From positions 186,001 to 250,000 of the forward strand of contig OX595996.1 of assembly GCA_951394045.1 (NCBI GenBank): a stretch of 64,000 bases of DNA, written 5' to 3'. The notes below the pieces were generated by a model, which did no database searches, was not told the origin of the DNA, and saw nothing but the letters and a program-made list of their open reading frames with translations. The DNA comes from Nitzschia sp. DOCU1. Taxonomy: Eukaryota > Bacillariophyta > Bacillariophyceae > Bacillariales > Bacillariaceae. The position numbers were made by a program, and so were the translations under genes. The stretch's first letter is position 1. The number at the start of each line of letters is the position of its first letter. Positions 63,544 through 64,000 of the stretch are shown here, one piece after another.

Positions 63544-64000
63544 GGTTGTTGGTTCATTTTGTGAATGCAAGTACATTCGACAACCGATGCCCCTATCGCC
63601 TCACAGCGGACATGGCCAAATCGATCCTCTGGGATGCAGTCGATGGGATCGTTTGGATGCTCTGCGCGCGCGCGAATGGCTGATTTGACTCTTTGGACCT
63701 TTCCATTCGCCTTCCCAAAGATGTCATTATGTAATTGTGTCTTACACGACACTGACTGTTCGCCATCTAGCATTCCTACCGGTCGATCGAGTCATTTAGC
63801 CTATGGCCTATTTCAGTCGCCTGAGACGAAGGATGATGATCGAGACTTTTCTTCTTGGAAGAGTATAAATTGATCCTGAAGCACGAAAGCACCATTGACG
63901 TCGTGAAGAAGTGATGAGGATGCATCGGACGACGAAAATGAAGCTAACGAAGATCGATGAGAAGGAAAAGCCAGCTACCGATCGAAGGCGATCTTTGTCG
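63544..64000. other. ERA upstream region to window end, no gene seen
   Basis: ORFs at 63386-63873 on both strands are antisense or overlapping frames. Nothing recognised after 63873. Confidence 0.45.

Noticed and set aside
1..64000. tRNA or rRNA genes
   Set aside because: I looked for B-box-like GGTTCGAA words with a plausible cloverleaf and for rRNA signatures and saw none; a covariance-model scan would be decisive.

Overview
The window reads as nuclear DNA of a diatom, probably pennate. The genes are short-introned (64-115 bp, GT-AG) and sit on both strands. They include a two-TM receptor joined to a class III nucleotide cyclase and a class I phosphodiesterase, diatom-style TPR proteins, organellar ERA and L17 proteins, and Ty3/gypsy elements. 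The diatom assignment is inferred from protein families; no species is claimed.

Layout. 1-11.2 kb: the 3' end of one cyclase-phosphodiesterase gene, a SulP transporter with STAS and C-terminal cyclic-nucleotide-binding-like domains, then a complete second cyclase-phosphodiesterase gene. 12-14.4 kb: the HOPS/CORVET protein VPS33. 15-18.6 kb: a small gene, coding-like relics and a 1.5-kb segment bounded by 77-bp direct repeats. 18.9-27.8 kb: a secreted Cys-rich protein, an aspartic protease, a TMEM70-like mitochondrial protein, a class IV aminotransferase and two TPR proteins, separated by CTAG-rich spacers. 28.6-29.8 kb: a 1.1-kb cassette with perfect 62-bp inverted arms and inward-facing intron-bearing ORFs. 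30.5-38.1 kb: L17m, an NRK-like kinase, a sulfotransferase pseudogene, a PC-esterase-like Golgi protein, a sulfotransferase and a polynucleotide-kinase-like protein. 38.7-44.6 kb: a mucin-like membrane protein, a tandem pair of four-TM proteins and an LRR receptor-like protein.

44.9-59.6 kb is a nest of young mobile elements. An outer plus-strand gypsy element (146-bp LTRs) carries three head-to-tail copies of a 1.3-kb non-autonomous DNA transposon in its 5' LTR. A complete minus-strand gypsy element (533-bp LTRs, 4-bp TSD) lies in its integrase. In both gypsy elements gag and pol are in one frame separated by a single UGA. To the right lie degenerate duplicates, including a relic of the LRR gene 5' end, and then a mitochondrial ERA GTPase gene.

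Functional themes are cyclic-nucleotide signalling on the left (two cyclase/PDE receptors flanking a transporter with a cNMP-type domain), secretory and glycan-modifying proteins in the middle, and transposon nesting on the right. The strongest novelty candidates are the triplicated DNA element inside an LTR, the in-frame UGA between gag and pol in two distinct gypsy families, and the inverted-repeat cassette at 28.6 kb.
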